64,000 bases of DNA from Sediminicoccus sp. KRV36 (lineage in GTDB: Bacteria; Pseudomonadota; Alphaproteobacteria; Acetobacterales; Acetobacteraceae): contig NZ_CP085081.1 of the NCBI RefSeq assembly GCF_023243115.1, positions 930,001 through 994,000 on the forward strand, given 5' to 3'. How positions within the stretch are numbered: the first letter of the stretch is position 1; each line of letters begins with the position of its first letter. The notes under the pieces are model-generated. The model had not been told where the DNA came from, ran no database searches, and saw only the letters and a list, made by a program, of their open reading frames with translations. The translations under genes and the position numbers were made by a program. Below are positions 10,251-18,661 of the stretch, piece by piece.

Positions 10251-12407
10251 TTAGGATTCAATCTTGGACAGGTCTGCCACGGAATCCATGGCGGATTTCA
10301 GGCGCGATAATAGCCGCAAACGGTTGCGACGTAGAGACCGGTCCGCATCGTTCACCAGAATGTCCTGGAAAAAAGCATCCACGGGGGGGCGGAGGGTGGC
10401 GAGGGTGGCCATGGCGCCGGCGAAATCCTCCGCCGCGAGGGCTTGCGCGACGGCGGTTTCGGCGGCGGCCAGCGCCGTGTTGAGCGCCTGTTCCTGCGGC
10501 AGGGCGAGCAGGGCCTCGTCCACCGCGCCGGTGTGGGGGCCGTCCTTTTTCTCCTCGATGCGCAGGATGTTTTGCGCGCGTTTATAGGCGGCCAGCAGGT
10601 TGGTGCCGTCCTCGGACTCGACCAGCGCCTTCAGCGCCTCGGCGCGGGCGAGGATGCGGAGGATGTCGTCATCCTCGCCGATGCTGGCGGTGACGAGGTC
10701 GTGGCGGGCGCCCTCGGCGCGGAGTTGGACACGGAGGCGGTCGGTGATGAATTCGCGCAGCGCTTTCAGGGTTTCCTGAGGGTCGGATACCTGAACTATC
10801 GGGTAAGTCGGAAGGCCAGCTGACAACCCTGTTCTGCTCTCGAACGTTTCCTCAGCTTCGTAAAGCGCGCCCAGCTTTGTCTCAGCCTCTGCTTCACTAA
10901 TCGCGAACTTAACGTGATGCGCAATGATTTCACCAAGCGGGAGTCTCAGCCGTTGCTCCCTCACGATTCGTATAACTCCCAGTGCAGCTCGTCGCAGGGC
11001 GTAGGGGTCGCTACTCCCTGTCGGGCGTTCATCCACTGCGAAGAAGCCGGCCAACTGATCGAGCTTGTCCGCCAAGGCTACCGCCACTGCGACCGGCTCA
11101 GTCGGCACCTCATCCGTTGGCCCAAGCGGACGATAATGCTGCCCGATGGCATCAGCCACCCGCGCATCCTCTCCCTGTAGGCGGGCGTAGTAGCTGCCCA
11201 TTACGCCCTGCAATTCCGGAAATTCGCCTACCATGCCTGAGATGAGGTCAGCTTTAGCCAGCTTTGCTGCTCTTTCTGATAACGGTCGGCTAGCGCCGAC
11301 GCGATACGCCAAGTTCCCCGCTAAGTTTTCAATTCGTGCGATCCGCTGCGCCTGCGTCCCGAGCTTGGCGTGAAACACCACGCCTTCCAGCTTCGGCAGG
11401 AAGTCTTCCAGCCTCTGCTTGCGGTCCTGATCCCAGAAGAACCGCGCATCCGAAAGCCGCGCCCGCAGCACCCGCTCATTCCCCGCCACCAGCGCCGCAC
11501 CGCCGTCGCTCGCGGAGATATTCGCCACCAGCGCGAAGAAGGGCGCCGCCCGGCCATCCGGATGCCGCAGCGCGAAATAGCGCTGGTTCACCCGCATCGA
11601 GGTCCGCATCACCTCGGGCGGCAAATCCATGAAGGCCTCATCAATCCGGCCCAGCAGCGGCACAGGCCATTCGACCAGCCCCGCCACCTCGGCCAGCAGG
11701 CCCTCATCCGGCACCACTTCCAGCCCTTGCGCGGCGGCCAGTGCGGCCACGCCGTCGCGGATCAGCGCCATGCGTTCGGCGGCATCCACGATGACGAAAT
11801 CTGCGCGCAGCCGCGCCACGTAATCGGCATGGCCGGTCACCGGGAAGGCGCCGGGCGCATGCACGCGGTGGCCCTCGGTCACATCTCCCGCCACCAGGCG
11901 ATGCGCCGCATCCTCGCCCCGCGCCAGCGCCACCGGCACCACGCGCCCATCCAGCAGGCACAGGATGCGCTGCAAGGGCCGCACCCAGGTGAATTGGCTG
12001 ACGCCCCAGCGCATGCTCTTGGGCCAGGGAAAGGCCCAGAGCAGTTCGGGCAGCTTCTGGTGCAGCAGCGCCTCGGCCGTGATGGTCTCGCCCGGCTTGA
12101 CCAGGACGAGGAAGCCATTCTGCTCCACCAGCATTTCGGCCGTGGCGTTGTGCTTCTTCAGGAAGCCGGCCAGCGCCTGCTCCGGCGCGCCGACGCGCGG
12201 TCCGCGTTCCTCCTTCGCCGCCGTCTCGGCCGAAAGCGCCATCTCGGCGACCAGGCCGATGCGGCGGGGGCCGTAGAAGCCGCGTGGCTCGCCCTGGAGC
12301 AGGGGTGCCAAGGCCGGCTTGATGAGGCGGCACAGATCTTCGGCCGCCCGCGCCTGCATGCGCGCGGGGATTTCCTCGGTGAGGAGTTCGATCAGCAATT
12401 CGGGCAC
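10251..12407 (-). CDS. glyS: Glycine-tRNA ligase beta subunit
   Basis: 718 residues. The N-terminus PELLIELLTEEIPARMQ and the central HD-like block KADLISGMVGEFPELQG are typical of the bacterial beta subunit, which helps the alpha subunit recognise and charge tRNA-Gly. The GTG start shares one base with the TAG stop of vapC (TAGTG), so translation is probably coupled to the toxin gene. That is unusual, since glyQ normally lies directly upstream. An internal stretch (about 10785-11345) has much lower GC and different codon choice from the rest, yet keeps the frame and conserved blocks, so the gene looks mosaic but functional. Confidence 0.96.
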   Translation of the reverse strand: MPELLIELLTEEIPARMQARAAEDLCRLIKPALAPLLQGEPRGFYGPRRIGLVAEMALSAETAAKEERGPRVGAPEQALAGFLKKHNATAEMLVEQNGFLVLVKPGETITAEALLHQKLPELLWAFPWPKSMRWGVSQFTWVRPLQRILCLLDGRVVPVALARGEDAAHRLVAGDVTEGHRVHAPGAFPVTGHADYVARLRADFVIVDAAERMALIRDGVAALAAAQGLEVVPDEGLLAEVAGLVEWPVPLLGRIDEAFMDLPPEVMRTSMRVNQRYFALRHPDGRAAPFFALVANISASDGGAALVAGNERVLRARLSDARFFWDQDRKQRLEDFLPKLEGVVFHAKLGTQAQRIARIENLAGNLAYRVGASRPLSERAAKLAKADLISGMVGEFPELQGVMGSYYARLQGEDARVADAIGQHYRPLGPTDEVPTEPVAVAVALADKLDQLAGFFAVDERPTGSSDPYALRRAALGVIRIVREQRLRLPLGEIIAHHVKFAISEAEAETKLGALYEAEETFESRTGLSAGLPTYPIVQVSDPQETLKALREFITDRLRVQLRAEGARHDLVTASIGEDDDILRILARAEALKALVESEDGTNLLAAYKRAQNILRIEEKKDGPHTGAVDEALLALPQEQALNTALAAAETAVAQALAAEDFAGAMATLATLRPPVDAFFQDILVNDADRSLRRNRLRLLSRLKSAMDSVADLSKIES
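10785..11345 (-). other. Internal low-GC patch of glyS (probable recombinant segment)
   Basis: Hand counts of single 60-base rows give 31 of 60 G+C at 10861-10920 and 29 of 60 at 11221-11280, against 45 of 60 at 11461-11520 in the same gene. The borders look fairly sharp, near 10785 and 11345. The reading frame and the conserved HD-like block are intact. This suggests gene conversion from a distant, lower-GC relative. Borders are by eye. Confidence 0.6.
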
Positions 12408-12796
12408 TAGATGGCGGCTTTCACATCGGTTTGGGAAAAATCGTGACCCTTGTAGAGCAGCGCGTCATCCATGCTCACGGCCAGCGCGTAGGAAAAACAA
12501 TCCCCGAGGTTCAGGGCGGCTGGATGCCGTCCTTTGCCGAAGCGACGCCACGCCTGCCTTGCGGCTTGGGCGTGCCGCGCTGTCACGGGCCATATCCTCA
12601 CATCCATCTCGCTCAGAAAGGCATCAACCTCGCGTCCCGCAGCCTCTCCACCGCGTCCCTCAACGACCATGGTCAATTCGACCAGCGTCGCAGCCGAGAT
12701 GATGGCGTCCTGGGCTCCCGCGATGGCGCGCAGATACCGCAAGCCATCAGCCTCCTGGAACAGGACTGCGACAAGGGCCGAAGTGTCGATGATCAC
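12407..12796 (-). CDS. vapC: PIN-domain ribonuclease toxin, VapC type
   Basis: 129 residues with the acidic quartet of PIN nucleases: Asp4 in MIIDTSAL, Glu40 in TLVELTM, Asp99 in LNLGDCFSYALA and Asp119 near the LLYKGHDF strand. VapC toxins cleave RNA, often initiator tRNA, and are held inactive by VapB. The gene overlaps vapB by four bases (ATGA) at its start and shares one base with the glyS start at its end. This puts a toxin gene in the middle of an essential tRNA-synthetase operon. One row inside it (12481-12540) is 37 of 60 G+C, below the flanking glyQ and glyS 5' parts, which fits acquisition by transfer. Confidence 0.9.
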   Translation of the reverse strand: MIIDTSALVAVLFQEADGLRYLRAIAGAQDAIISAATLVELTMVVEGRGGEAAGREVDAFLSEMDVRIWPVTARHAQAARQAWRRFGKGRHPAALNLGDCFSYALAVSMDDALLYKGHDFSQTDVKAAI

Positions 12797-13056
12797 CTGG
12801 GCAGACCATCCTCGTCGTAGAGGTCCGAATGGTCGCTTTTGCGCAGGTGGGGCGGCACCAATTCCGCGACCCTTGCCGCGATCGCCATGGCAGCGGCGAT
12901 CTTGGCCTCTTGCGTCGCCCGCTTCTCCCGCTCGCGGGTCGCCCTCAGACTCTGAACTGCCAGGCGGAGCGCACCGATCGTGCTGGTCCCCATCTCTGCG
13001 GCCAGGGCCTTGGCTTCCGCGATCAGCACCTCATCCTTGATGTTCAACTGCCCCAT
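12793..13056 (-). CDS. vapB: Antitoxin of the VapB (Rv0623/PSK) type
   Basis: 87 residues. The N-terminus GQLNIKDEVLIAEAKALAAE matches the short DNA-binding antitoxins grouped as PSK transcription factor / Rv0623-like, where a ribbon or swapped-hairpin N-terminus binds the operator and the acidic C-terminus (DHSDLYDEDGLPR) wraps the toxin. The start at 13056 is preferred over an in-frame codon at 13074: GGAGG lies seven bases upstream of it and the longer frame would run through the operator. With VapC it should repress its own promoter, which sits in the 26-base gap after glyQ. Confidence 0.88.
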   Translation of the reverse strand: MGQLNIKDEVLIAEAKALAAEMGTSTIGALRLAVQSLRATREREKRATQEAKIAAAMAIAARVAELVPPHLRKSDHSDLYDEDGLPR

Positions 13057-13082
13057 GGTAGAACCTCCGCGCACGTTCTACC
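13057..13082. promoter_or_regulatory. Perfect inverted repeat filling the glyQ-vapB gap; probable VapBC operator
   Basis: The arms GGTAGAAC (13057-13064) and GTTCTACC (13075-13082) match perfectly around a 10-base spacer. The repeat occupies exactly the space between the glyQ stop (13083-13085) and the vapB ATG (13054-13056). Size and place fit an autoregulatory antitoxin operator. In the transcript the same arms would form an 8-bp stem with part of the GGAGG ribosome binding site in the loop/stem border, so it could also control translation. Function is inferred. Confidence 0.75.
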
Positions 13083-13943
13083 TTACGCCGCCTCCCGAAG
13101 CCAGCTTTCGCAGCACGCCTTCGCCAGGTTGCGCACGCGCCCGATATAGGCGGCGCGTTCCGTCACGCTGATCGCGCCGCGCGCATCCAGCAGGTTGAAG
13201 CGGTGGCTCGCCTTGATGCAGTGGTCATAGGCGGGCAGCGCCAGATGCTGGGCGACGAGGGCGTGGCATTCCTGCTCGGCTTCCTCGAATTGGCGCTTCA
13301 ACAGGGCCACATCGGCGTGTTCGAAGTTGTGGGCGCTGTATTCCCGCTCGGCGCGCAAAAACACGTCGCCGTAACTCACCCCATGGCCGTTGAAATCCAG
13401 GTCATACACATTCTCGACACCCTGGATGTACATGGCCAGGCGCTCCAGCCCATAGGTCAGCTCGCAGGAGGGAACCTCGCAGGGGATACCGCCCACCTGC
13501 TGGAAATAGGTGAATTGCGTCACCTCCATCCCGTCGCACCAGACCTCCCAACCCAGGCCCCAGGCGCCCAGCGTCGGGCTTTCCCAGTCATCCTCGACGA
13601 AGCGGATATCATGCAGCGCCGGGTCGAGGCCGAGTTCCCGGTAGCTGCCGAGCAGCAGCGCCTGCGGGTCCCGCGGGCTGGGCTTCATGATGACCTGGTA
13701 CTGGTAGTAATGCTGCAGCCGGTTCGGGTTCTCGCCATAGCGCCCGTCGGATGGCCGGCGCGAGGGCTGCACATAGGCCGCACTCCAGGGCTTCGGCCCC
13801 AGCGCGCGCAGCGTGGTCGCCGGGTGGAAGGTGCCCGCCCCCATCTCCATGTCATAGGGCTGCAGGATGAGGCAGCCCTGCGCCGCCCAATAGCGATGCA
13901 GGGTCAGGATCATGTCCTGGAAGCTGAGCGGCTTTGTCGTCAT
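13083..13943 (-). CDS. glyQ: Glycine-tRNA ligase alpha subunit
   Basis: 286 residues. The class II catalytic core is recognisable from [41 protein letters not shown], the [22 protein letters not shown] block and [16 protein letters not shown]. It activates glycine and transfers it to tRNA-Gly together with GlyS. In most relatives glyS follows directly; here vapBC intervenes. An inverted repeat lies about 20 bases upstream of its start, and the gamma-glutamyltranspeptidase gene precedes it on the same strand. Confidence 0.97.
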   Translation of the reverse strand: MTTKPLSFQDMILTLHRYWAAQGCLILQPYDMEMGAGTFHPATTLRALGPKPWSAAYVQPSRRPSDGRYGENPNRLQHYYQYQVIMKPSPRDPQALLLGSYRELGLDPALHDIRFVEDDWESPTLGAWGLGWEVWCDGMEVTQFTYFQQVGGIPCEVPSCELTYGLERLAMYIQGVENVYDLDFNGHGVSYGDVFLRAEREYSAHNFEHADVALLKRQFEEAEQECHALVAQHLALPAYDHCIKASHRFNLLDARGAISVTERAAYIGRVRNLAKACCESWLREAA

Positions 13944-13960
13944 GCGGGGGTTCTTAGAGC

Positions 13961-13999
13961 ATGATCCGCCGGGGTGGAATCACCGTGGCGGCGAATCAT
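13961..13999. repeat. Imperfect hairpin element upstream of glyQ
   Basis: Arms ATGATCCGCC (13961-13970) and GGCGAATCAT (13990-13999) pair with one mismatch around a GTGGAATCAC-like centre. It is preceded by TTAGAGC. I recall AGAGCATGATCC-type intergenic repeats in other alphaproteobacteria, but cannot name the family. It sits between ggt and glyQ and may affect glyQ transcription. Confidence 0.5.
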
Positions 14000-14046
14000 C
14001 CCCGAGGCCAGCCGGAGATCATGATCCCGCGGCCGCCGGTCACGCT

Positions 14047-15702
14047 CTACCGCCGCGCATCGGGGAAGAAGCGCACGCCCGCCGAAGCCGGCCCGCCACC
14101 CATGCCGATCGGCGCGCCATCCGCCCGCCAGCAGGAAGCGCCCTCCATCATGCCGTTGTCGTGGAAGTGGATGGCGCCCATGCCCCCCGCCACATGCGGC
14201 ACGGCCAGCACCTCATGCCCCATCGCGGCCAGGGCGGCGCGGGTTTCGGCGCCAAAGCCCGGCTCCAGCTCCAGCGGGCCGCCCATGGTCCAGGCGCGCG
14301 GCGCCTCCACCGCCTCCTGCACGGACATGCCGTGATCCACCAGGTTCATCACCGCCTGGAAGGTCGAGGCGAAGATGCGCAGGCCCCCCGGCAGCCCCAG
14401 CGCCGCATAGGGCTTGCCATCCCGCCGCAGGATCAAGGGCGACATGGAGGTGGTGACCCGCTTGCCCGGCTCGATGGACTGCGCGAGGCCGGGGCGAGGA
14501 TCGAACAGCGCCATGTAGTTGTTGGGGATCAGCCCGCTCTCGCGCAGCAGGATCTTGGCGCCGAACAGGCTGTTGATCGTGTGGGTGCAGCAGGCGATGC
14601 GCCCCTCACGGTCGGCCACGGTGATATGCGTGGTGTTGGCGCTTTCGCGGTTGGTCAGCCCCGCGGCCCAGGTTTTCGCCCGCGTCAGGTCCAGGAAACC
14701 GCGCCGCTCGGCCGCGTATTCCGGGCTGATCAGCCTGGCCACAGGAACGGTGAGGAAGGCCGGATCACCCGTCGCCACCGCACGATCCGCGAAAGCCATC
14801 TTCAGCGCCTCGGCGATCAGATGCAGCGTGGCCGGCGTGCCGAAGCCGCTGGCCGCGATGTCATAAGCCTCCAGCAGGTTCAGCATCTGCAGCACATGCA
14901 CGCCGCCGGCCGAGGGCGGCGGCGGGCCGAACACCTCCACGCCGCGATAGCTGCCGCGCACCGCCTCGCGCCGGATCATCTTCGCTGCCGCCAGGTCATC
15001 CGTGGTGATCATGCCGCCCTTGCGCGCCAGGTCGTGGCTGGCCGAACCGCCGAGATCGCCCTGGTGCAAGGCATCGGCGCCCTCGGCCGCGATGGCGCGC
15101 AAGGTCTCGCCCAGGGCCGCGTTGATGAGGCGCGCACCGGGTGCGAGCGGCGCGTCATCGGGCAGGAACAGCCGCGCCATGCCGGAGTCGAGCCGCAGAT
15201 CGGCGGCCGTCTCCTGGATGCATTCATTCAGGTAGCCGCTCACCTCGAAGCCGCGCTCGGCGAGGCGGATGGCGGGTGCGATGACATCGGCCATGGAAAA
15301 CCGCCCATGCCGCCTGAGTGCGGCCTCCCAGGCGAGGAGGTTGGCCGGCACGGCGACGGATTGCCCGCCCAGGGTCTGGCGGCGCGGGTCACGCCCCTCG
15401 AACATTTCGGGCCGGGCGGCGAAGGGCGCGCAGGCCATGCCGTCCAGCACCTCGTGGCTGCCATCGGGATGCGCCAGATGCATCAGGCCGCCGCCGAAGA
15501 TGCCCACCATCATGGGCTCGCACACGGTCAGCGCCAGGATGGCGGCGACGGCCGCATCCACCGCATTGCCGCCCTCGGCCAGCATCTGCATGCCGGCCGC
15601 ACTGGCCGCCGGATGGTTGGTGACGACCATGCCGCGCGCACCCGTGGCGGGCTGCTTGGCAGGGGTGAAACGCGTGCCCGCGCGGGCGTGCCAATCGCTC
15701 AT
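14047..15702 (-). CDS. ggt: Gamma-glutamyltransferase family protein
   Basis: 551 residues from the chosen start. The gene shows the Ntn-hydrolase pattern of gamma-glutamyltranspeptidases: ASAAGMQMLAEGGNAVDAAVAA at about 33-54, GIFGGGLMHLAH, PPPPSAGGVHVLQML, and the self-cleavage/nucleophile site at Thr357 in ANTTHITVADREG. The precursor would split before Thr357 to give the two subunits. Known members hydrolyse glutathione or gamma-glutamyl amides, or act on related acyl-amides. The start at 15702 (MSDWHARAG) is used because the further upstream codons add an unlikely Ala-rich tail; in this form there is no signal peptide, so it may be cytoplasmic. Substrate cannot be told from sequence. Confidence 0.88.
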   Translation of the reverse strand: MSDWHARAGTRFTPAKQPATGARGMVVTNHPAASAAGMQMLAEGGNAVDAAVAAILALTVCEPMMVGIFGGGLMHLAHPDGSHEVLDGMACAPFAARPEMFEGRDPRRQTLGGQSVAVPANLLAWEAALRRHGRFSMADVIAPAIRLAERGFEVSGYLNECIQETAADLRLDSGMARLFLPDDAPLAPGARLINAALGETLRAIAAEGADALHQGDLGGSASHDLARKGGMITTDDLAAAKMIRREAVRGSYRGVEVFGPPPPSAGGVHVLQMLNLLEAYDIAASGFGTPATLHLIAEALKMAFADRAVATGDPAFLTVPVARLISPEYAAERRGFLDLTRAKTWAAGLTNRESANTTHITVADREGRIACCTHTINSLFGAKILLRESGLIPNNYMALFDPRPGLAQSIEPGKRVTTSMSPLILRRDGKPYAALGLPGGLRIFASTFQAVMNLVDHGMSVQEAVEAPRAWTMGGPLELEPGFGAETRAALAAMGHEVLAVPHVAGGMGAIHFHDNGMMEGASCWRADGAPIGMGGGPASAGVRFFPDARR

Positions 15703-15874
15703 GGCGGCAGGCTGGCACGGCGCTGCCCGGGCGTGAAGCGCGTGGCCGGGTGCCGCAGCCGCGGATCGGCACCCGCCCATGCCGGCTGTTGAAGCACGCG
15801 GGCGGCAGATCGCGGCCCAGCCCTGTCATGCCCCTGCGCGGCCGTCGCGCCTGCTTCGCGCGGTTGCACCCGGC

Positions 15875-17971
15875 TCAGAAGGCCCGCGAAAGCCCCGCAT
15901 ACACCGCCCGCCGCGGCAGGAATTGCGGCGCGCCCACGCCAATGCCCGAGCCATCGCGCAGCTGCACGGTCTGGTCGGTCAGGTTGATCAGATCCACCCG
16001 CGCGGTCCAGACGCCGCCATCCACGGCGCGAAACTCCTGCGCGAGGCCGAGATTCATCGTCGTGTAGCTGGGCTGCTTCTCGGTATTGGCGAAGCCGCGG
16101 CGCAGCCCGTTCCCGTAGAGCAGCGTGGCCGAGGCACGCGCCCCCTCCCAGGGGCGATAGGTCGCGCCGGCGGAGGCGGTGACCAGCTGGTCATGGTCGG
16201 TGCGGACGTATTTGCCGGCGATATAGGTCAGCTCCTCCTGGTCGAAATTGAACTGGCTGGTGCGGATGTTGCGGCCGGTGGCGCGCGAGAGGGTGAGGTT
16301 GGCGAAAAGGTCCAGCCGCTCGCTGCGCCATTGCCCGGTGAACTCCACGCCATAGGTCTGGCCCTGGGCATAGTTGAAGGGCGTGAAGACCAGGGCGCGG
16401 CCGAACTGCCCGAGATCGAGCATATCCGTCGCGTCCTTGTACCAGGCGTTGGTGCCGAGGGTGAGCTGCGGCGTGATCCGCTGGGAAATGCCGGCCGAGA
16501 AGTAGTTGCTGCGCTCGGGCCTCGGGGCGCTGCCGCTGTTGCCGGGTGGCGCGCCGGTCGTGTTGGCGAATTGGTTGACCGTGAAGGGCGTGATGAGATC
16601 CTGCGCGGGCGGCGTGAAATACCGCGCATAGCCGATCGTCATCGTCGTGCCGTCCCAGGGCCGCCAGACGGCGTTGATGCGCGGCGAGACCTGGCCCGCC
16701 TGCACCACCTGGTCCGCATAATCCCCGCGCAGCCCCGCATTGATGGTGAAGCGGTCCGTCACGCGCCATTCATTCTGGAGATAGACGCCATAAAGCCAGG
16801 AGGTGCGGCTGCTGCTGCTGGAAAGCGGGAAGGACGCGTCCAGCGCCTCGCCATCCGCATCCACCGGGAAGACGAAGGAGGTGTTCGAATTGCGGGTCCG
16901 CTCGGCCATGGTCATCACGCCGAAGCGCAGCGTGTTGCTGGCATTCAGCCGATAGGAGGCATCGGCCTGCAGCCCGGCGGCCTGGGATTGGCGCCGCACA
17001 TCGGAGGCCACGCCGTTGAAGGCCAGCTCACCCTGCACATCGGGCAGGTAATGCGTGGAGGAGCGGCGGCCGAAGCCGGAGACCTGCCAATCCAGCGCCT
17101 CACGGCTGCCCTGCAGCGAGAGGATGCCGAACTGGTTGCGCTCCCACTGGCGGGCATTCAGGCGTGCGCTGTTGAGGTCGGTGAGGCCATCCACCGGAAA
17201 TTCCTGCGGCTGGCCCGGGTTGTTCGGCATCTGGAAGCGATTGGCCGAGGCGCCGGCGATGAAGCTGATCCGCGTCGTGTCATCCAGCAGGCGCGAGACG
17301 GAGAGCAGCCCGCGCAGCTGATCCGTCCGGTTGTGGATGGACTCATAGGAGCCGGTCGGTGGCTCGATCCCTTGCAGGCTCTGGCGCCAGGTGCCGGTGG
17401 CAAAGACATCCCAGCCGCCGAAGACGCCCGCATAGCCGGCCGAGGGCTGGAAGGTGTTGAAGCTGCCGCCATAGACACTGGCCCAGCCGCCCGGATTGCT
17501 CGCCCCCGAGAGCAGGTTCACATCCACGACGCCGCCGGTGCGATAGCCGAATTGCGCCGGCAGGGACCCCGTGATGAGCGAGAGCGAGCGCAGGCCCCGC
17601 GCATCGAGGAAGGCGCCGAAGCCCTGGATGCCCTCGGGGATGGTCACGCCATTCACCCGGTATTGCAGGTTGCGGTGTTCCCCGCGGATGTGGATTTCGC
17701 CGAAACTGTCCTGCACCACGCCAGGGAAGGTCAGCAGCAGCTGGTTGATCGGCGCCTCGACGCCTTGCGGCAGGCCCTTGATGCCCTCGCGGTCGAGGCT
17801 GGAGATGGTGGCGCCGAGCGTGGGGGAGATGGCGCCCCGCGCCTCATCCAGGCGGCGCGCCTGGACCACCGTATCGGGCACGTCGTTGCTGGGCTGCGCC
17901 GTGGCGGCGCCGGGCAGGATCGCGGCGCCGAGGCAAAGGGCGGTGGCAGGCCATGGAGAAAAGCGGGGCAT
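15875..17971 (-). CDS. TonB-dependent outer-membrane receptor, probably zinc-regulated
   Basis: 698 residues: signal peptide ending near ATAQ (about 26), a plug domain (ISPTLGATISSLDREGIKGL, GVVQDSFGEIHIRGEHRNLQYRVNG) and a 22-strand type barrel ending in the terminal Phe of GLSRAF, as recognised by the BAM complex. TonB receptors import scarce metals, siderophores, cobalamin or oligosaccharides. A perfect Zur-like operator overlaps its promoter at 18001-18015, which points to zinc, zincophore or a zinc-linked function. It does not look especially His-rich, unlike ZnuD. GAGG lies seven bases before the ATG. A Pro-rich gene lies directly upstream and may be cotranscribed, although the Zur-box promoter can act alone. 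Confidence 0.9.
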   Translation of the reverse strand: MPRFSPWPATALCLGAAILPGAATAQPSNDVPDTVVQARRLDEARGAISPTLGATISSLDREGIKGLPQGVEAPINQLLLTFPGVVQDSFGEIHIRGEHRNLQYRVNGVTIPEGIQGFGAFLDARGLRSLSLITGSLPAQFGYRTGGVVDVNLLSGASNPGGWASVYGGSFNTFQPSAGYAGVFGGWDVFATGTWRQSLQGIEPPTGSYESIHNRTDQLRGLLSVSRLLDDTTRISFIAGASANRFQMPNNPGQPQEFPVDGLTDLNSARLNARQWERNQFGILSLQGSREALDWQVSGFGRRSSTHYLPDVQGELAFNGVASDVRRQSQAAGLQADASYRLNASNTLRFGVMTMAERTRNSNTSFVFPVDADGEALDASFPLSSSSSRTSWLYGVYLQNEWRVTDRFTINAGLRGDYADQVVQAGQVSPRINAVWRPWDGTTMTIGYARYFTPPAQDLITPFTVNQFANTTGAPPGNSGSAPRPERSNYFSAGISQRITPQLTLGTNAWYKDATDMLDLGQFGRALVFTPFNYAQGQTYGVEFTGQWRSERLDLFANLTLSRATGRNIRTSQFNFDQEELTYIAGKYVRTDHDQLVTASAGATYRPWEGARASATLLYGNGLRRGFANTEKQPSYTTMNLGLAQEFRAVDGGVWTARVDLINLTDQTVQLRDGSGIGVGAPQFLPRRAVYAGLSRAF

Positions 17972-17999
17972 GGGGCGACCTCATGAGGATTCGCTCCAG

Positions 18000-18028
18000 A
18001 TGTTATTTTATAACATACACCATGCCAA
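18000..18028 (-). promoter_or_regulatory. Promoter of the TonB receptor with an overlapping Zur-type operator
   Basis: On the minus strand, TTGGCA (18028-18023) and TAACAT (18005-18000) are separated by 17 bases, a fair sigma-70 promoter ending about 29 bases before the receptor ATG. A perfect palindrome TGTTAT/ATAACA with a 3-base centre covers 18001-18015, overlapping the -10. It agrees with the Zur consensus TGTTATAATATAACA except in the centre. Repression by Zur-Zn at the -10 is the expected mode. The region is strikingly AT-rich against the surroundings. Confidence 0.65.
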
Positions 18029-18661
18029 GGGGGGTGGGGGCGCATGGCTCTCCACGGCTGGGTGATCAGCCCAGAGGCCATCCAGCAGCGCTTGCGCCTG
18101 GGCGGCCCGATCCATCGGCGAAGTGGCGATGGCCCAGGCGGCCGGTAGCAGCGCGGCCGGATCGGCCGGCGGCAGGGGCAGGGCGGGCAAGGGCAGTGGC
18201 AGGGCGGCCGGCAGCAGCGCGGCAGGGTTCGCCGGCGGCAGAGGCAGCTCGGCCAGAGGCAAGGCGAACAACGGCGGGGCGAACAGAGGTGGGGCGGGCA
18301 GAATCACGGGGGCGGGCGGCAGCGAAGGCATGGCGGGGGATGGGGGCGGTGCGACCAGGAGCTCGGGCGCCATGGGCAGGCTGGTGGGAGTGGCGGGCAG
18401 GGGCAGCGAAGCCGCAGGTTGGGCCACATGTCCCGGCGCTCCTGGAAGTGCTGTCGGGAGATCATCGGCCGCGATCTGCGGCGGCAGCCCCTCTGCCAGC
18501 GCCGGGGCCGCATCCCGCCAGGCTGGCTCCGGCGCGAAGCCAGGCGCCGGGGCGATGGGGGGCGTCCAGGTGAAGCTGAGATCAAAGGCCAGCGGGGCAA
18601 GGGTGAAGCCCGGCGCGGCGTCCAGGATGAGGGCGGGGCGGGGAGGGGCGGCGAAGATCAT
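18008..18661 (-). CDS. Pro/Ala/Leu-rich hypothetical protein
   Basis: 217 residues of low complexity, rich in Pro, Ala and Leu, with an internal repeat of the form ALPLPPADPAALLPAAW near residues 145-180. I do not recognise a family. There is no clear signal peptide or membrane helix. The C-terminal part (DRAAQAQALLDGLWADHPA) looks like an ordinary helix. The stop codon lies inside the Zur box of the next gene, so both may sit in one zinc-responsive unit, but the gene also has its own AT-rich upstream island (18662-18728). The frame is open for 650 bases, but in such GC-rich, repetitive DNA a spurious open frame is possible, so confidence is modest. Confidence 0.45.
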   Translation of the reverse strand: MIFAAPPRPALILDAAPGFTLAPLAFDLSFTWTPPIAPAPGFAPEPAWRDAAPALAEGLPPQIAADDLPTALPGAPGHVAQPAASLPLPATPTSLPMAPELLVAPPPSPAMPSLPPAPVILPAPPLFAPPLFALPLAELPLPPANPAALLPAALPLPLPALPLPPADPAALLPAAWAIATSPMDRAAQAQALLDGLWADHPAVESHAPPPPLAWCML

